Assembly: GCA_003243865.1 (NCBI GenBank)
Contig: QHBQ01000171.1
Span: forward strand, 1-6,768
Direction of reading: 5' to 3'
Source of the DNA: Candidatus Chloroheliales bacterium
GTDB taxonomy: Bacteria > Chloroflexota > Chloroflexia > QHBQ01
Length of the DNA stretch: 6,768 nucleotides
Made by a program: the position numbers and the translations under genes. Every line of letters starts with the position of its first letter. Within the stretch, counting starts at the first letter, position 1. Positions 5,806 to 6,768 of the stretch are shown here, in pieces. Below the pieces are notes generated by a model. It worked only from the letters and a program-made list of their open reading frames with translations. It made no database searches and had not been told where the DNA came from.

Positions 5806-6595
5806 GGGGAAACTCCTTTATCTCCCAGCCGTGTTCGATGGCGTGCTTGCGTAGCGCAGCGCGGGGGTTGATGGCAACCGGATGACCGACCAGTTCCAGC
5901 AGGTGGATGTCGCCAGCAGTGTCGGCGTAGGCGTATGAGGCGGTCAGGTCAATCTTGTGCTGCTCGACCAGCTCTTGCAGCAGCGACGCCTTGTGCCTGC
6001 CGACCGGGTGAGTGTTGGCGATGTGGCCGGTGAAGCGGCCTTTCGCGTCTACCTGCAGCGAGCTTGCCACCAGCAAGTCGGCCTTCGTATATTCGAGCAG
6101 CGGTTGAAGCAGGAAGTCGAGCGAACCGGAGAGCAGCACGATGTAGTGACCCTCGCGCTGGTGTTCGCGCAGCGCGGCCAGGCCAATAGTGGATAGGCGC
6201 GGCATGATTTTGCGGCTGAACAAATCACGACCAAACTCGCGCATCCGCTGGGCGTCGAGGCCGCTGAGGTAGATGCGGTCACGGGTCATTGCCTTGAGCG
6301 GGTCGAACGCGGATAGCCGCCCGGCCAGCGCCCGCGTGACCGCAAAGGCGCGGCGCGGCCCCAGCAGCCCGCCGCGCAGCAAAGCGCGGAGGAAGATGCG
6401 CTCTGCGCTGGTGCCAGGGATGAGCGTGCCGTCTACGTCGAAGATGGCCGCCACCCGCCCAGCGACGGTGTTTGCTCCTCCCCCAGAAGCCCCCCCTCCC
6501 CCAAAGGGGGAGGCTGGGTGGGGGAGTGCATCGCGCGGCGCGGACCCACCCCCAGCCCCTCCCGGCGGGAGGGGAGATGCGTTATCCACGCTCAT
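5792..6595 (-). CDS. HAD-IB family phosphatase (SerB-like hydrolase)
   Basis: A 267-residue cytoplasmic phosphatase of the haloacid dehalogenase superfamily, subfamily IB. All four motifs are visible: DVDGT at 53-57 (nucleophile D53, acid/base D55), SGS at 156-158, the lysine K202 in GRHKASLL, and YADTAGDIHLL from 223 with D225 and D229 for magnesium. The tail LVGHPVAINPRAALRKHA is typical of the SerB/CicA-like IB group. The substrate is probably a small phosphomonoester; the GDPD partner suggests lipid or glycerol phosphate, which is inference. The nucleophile normally lies within about 10 residues of the N terminus. Here about 45 Gly/Pro/Ala/Ser-rich residues precede it, mostly encoded by an inverted palindromic repeat pair. 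ATG 6595 is supported by a 4-base ATGA overlap with the upstream gene and GGGGAG just ahead. GTG 6454, right before the HAD core, is an alternative with poorer ribosome-site spacing. Confidence 0.85.
   Translation of the reverse strand: MSVDNASPLPPGGAGGGSAPRDALPHPASPFGGGGASGGGANTVAGRVAAIFDVDGTLIPGTSAERIFLRALLRGGLLGPRRAFAVTRALAGRLSAFDPLKAMTRDRIYLSGLDAQRMREFGRDLFSRKIMPRLSTIGLAALREHQREGHYIVLLSGSLDFLLQPLLEYTKADLLVASSLQVDAKGRFTGHIANTHPVGRHKASLLQELVEQHKIDLTASYAYADTAGDIHLLELVGHPVAINPRAALRKHAIEHGWEIKEFPLARP
5813..5819 (-). promoter_or_regulatory. Ribosome binding site that fixes the TTG start of the GDPD gene
   Basis: AAAGGAG on the minus strand lies 7 bases before TTG 5805-5803, an ideal spacing. 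It is located within the last codons of the HAD-IB gene. This is the strongest ribosome site in the window, and it decides for the non-ATG start. Confidence 0.75.
6491..6577. repeat. Inverted pair of REP-like G/C palindromes inside the HAD-IB coding region
   Basis: Two related units face each other. Unit A has arms CCTCCCCC (6495-6502) and GGGGGAGG (6506-6513) around AAA, then a tail CTGGGTGGGGG (6514-6524). Unit B, on the other strand, has arms CCCCTCCC (6556-6563) and GGGAGGGG (6567-6574) around GGC, with the tail CTGGGGGTGGG read from 6555 to 6545. A 20-base CG-rich spacer (6525-6544) separates the tails. The design (hairpin plus tail, paired head to head) is that of REP/BIME elements. On the minus strand the pair encodes roughly residues 7-35 of the HAD-IB protein without a stop. 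No other copy is in this window, so genome-wide dispersal is inferred from the architecture. Confidence 0.75.
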
Positions 6596-6768
6596 CGCTC
6601 CCCCGTGGGCTGAGGCTGCTCGCCCCCCACAGCATCAACCGGCGGCGCGGGGATGCGCTTTGCCAGTGAATTCGGCCCTGGCAGGTACATCGGGCGGCTG
6701 TCCCACACCACCACTGCGCCGCGCATCAGCATATACAGCACCGTGAAGTAGATTAGGAAGGTGCCGAT
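6592..6768 (-). CDS. C-terminal end of a membrane protein, cut by the window edge
   Basis: An open frame enters from the right edge and gives 58 residues before TGA 6594-6592. It starts with a hydrophobic run (IGTFLIYFTVLYMLM, then GAVVVW) that fits the last transmembrane helix. It ends in a polar, proline-rich tail (DSRPMYLPGPNSLAKRIPAP, then VDAVGGEQPQPTGER). Its stop codon overlaps the HAD-IB start as ATGA, the classic coupling arrangement, so the two are very likely translated together. The family cannot be told from this tail. Being coupled to a HAD-IB phosphatase and a GDPD suggests membrane-lipid or envelope work, but this is inference only. Confidence 0.65.
   Translation of the reverse strand: MGTFLIYFTVLYMLMRGAVVVWDSRPMYLPGPNSLAKRIPAPPVDAVGGEQPQPTGER

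Noticed and set aside
6495..6574. Palindromes considered as a transcription terminator
   Set aside because: Neither hairpin is followed by a T run on either strand, and both lie inside an open coding frame with tightly coupled genes on each side.
6273..6746. Plus-strand open frame of 157 codons through the repeat pair
   Set aside because: It is antisense to the HAD-IB motifs and the coupled upstream gene, with a Pro/Ala/Arg-rich translation produced by the palindromes.
1..6768. tRNA, rRNA, CRISPR array, transposase or integrase
   Set aside because: No cloverleaf, regularly spaced direct repeats or recombinase motifs were seen when reading both strands.

Overview
The window reads as a piece of a high-GC chromosome whose real genes all lie on the minus strand. 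Large multi-pass glycosyltransferases with extracytoplasmic domains, dense head-to-tail packing, and G/C-rich palindromes with a CTGGGGGTGGG-type tail are features I associate with filamentous Chloroflexota (Roseiflexaceae/Chloroflexaceae type). That assignment is an inference from style, not a match to a named genome.

Layout in the direction of transcription (right to left): (1) the C-terminal end of a membrane protein, cut by the window edge (6592-6768). (2) A HAD-IB phosphatase whose first ~45 codons contain a pair of inverted G/C palindromes (5792-6595). (3) A membrane-anchored glycerophosphodiester phosphodiesterase with a TTG start (4927-5805). (4) A 91-base gap holding a good sigma70-type promoter. 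(5) A GT39/PMT-like membrane glycosyltransferase (3000-4835). (6) A GT87 (DUF2029)-like membrane glycosyltransferase with an added N-terminal extracytoplasmic domain (717-2954). (7) A lower-GC PD-(D/E)XK nuclease-like protein (86-724). (8) The start of a small or truncated membrane protein (1-102).

Genes 1-3 are joined by 4- and 14-base overlaps and look like one translationally coupled unit handling lipid or phospho-head-group chemistry. Genes 5-8 look like a second unit driven by the promoter at 4861-4889. Both glycosyltransferases should use polyprenyl-phosphate sugars outside the membrane, so the cluster is best read as cell-envelope glycan or lipid work. The nuclease does not belong to that theme. 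It shares an 8-base stop/start overlap with the GT87 gene, and its GC content in sampled stretches is about 50-55% against about 65-77% in sampled stretches of its neighbours. This suggests a transferred defence-type gene captured in a housekeeping operon.

There is no RNA gene, CRISPR array, transposase or integrase. The plus strand carries only shadow frames. I see no complete new system. The best leads are the orphan nuclease with its partly visible downstream partner, and the palindromic repeat pair that has become protein-coding sequence.
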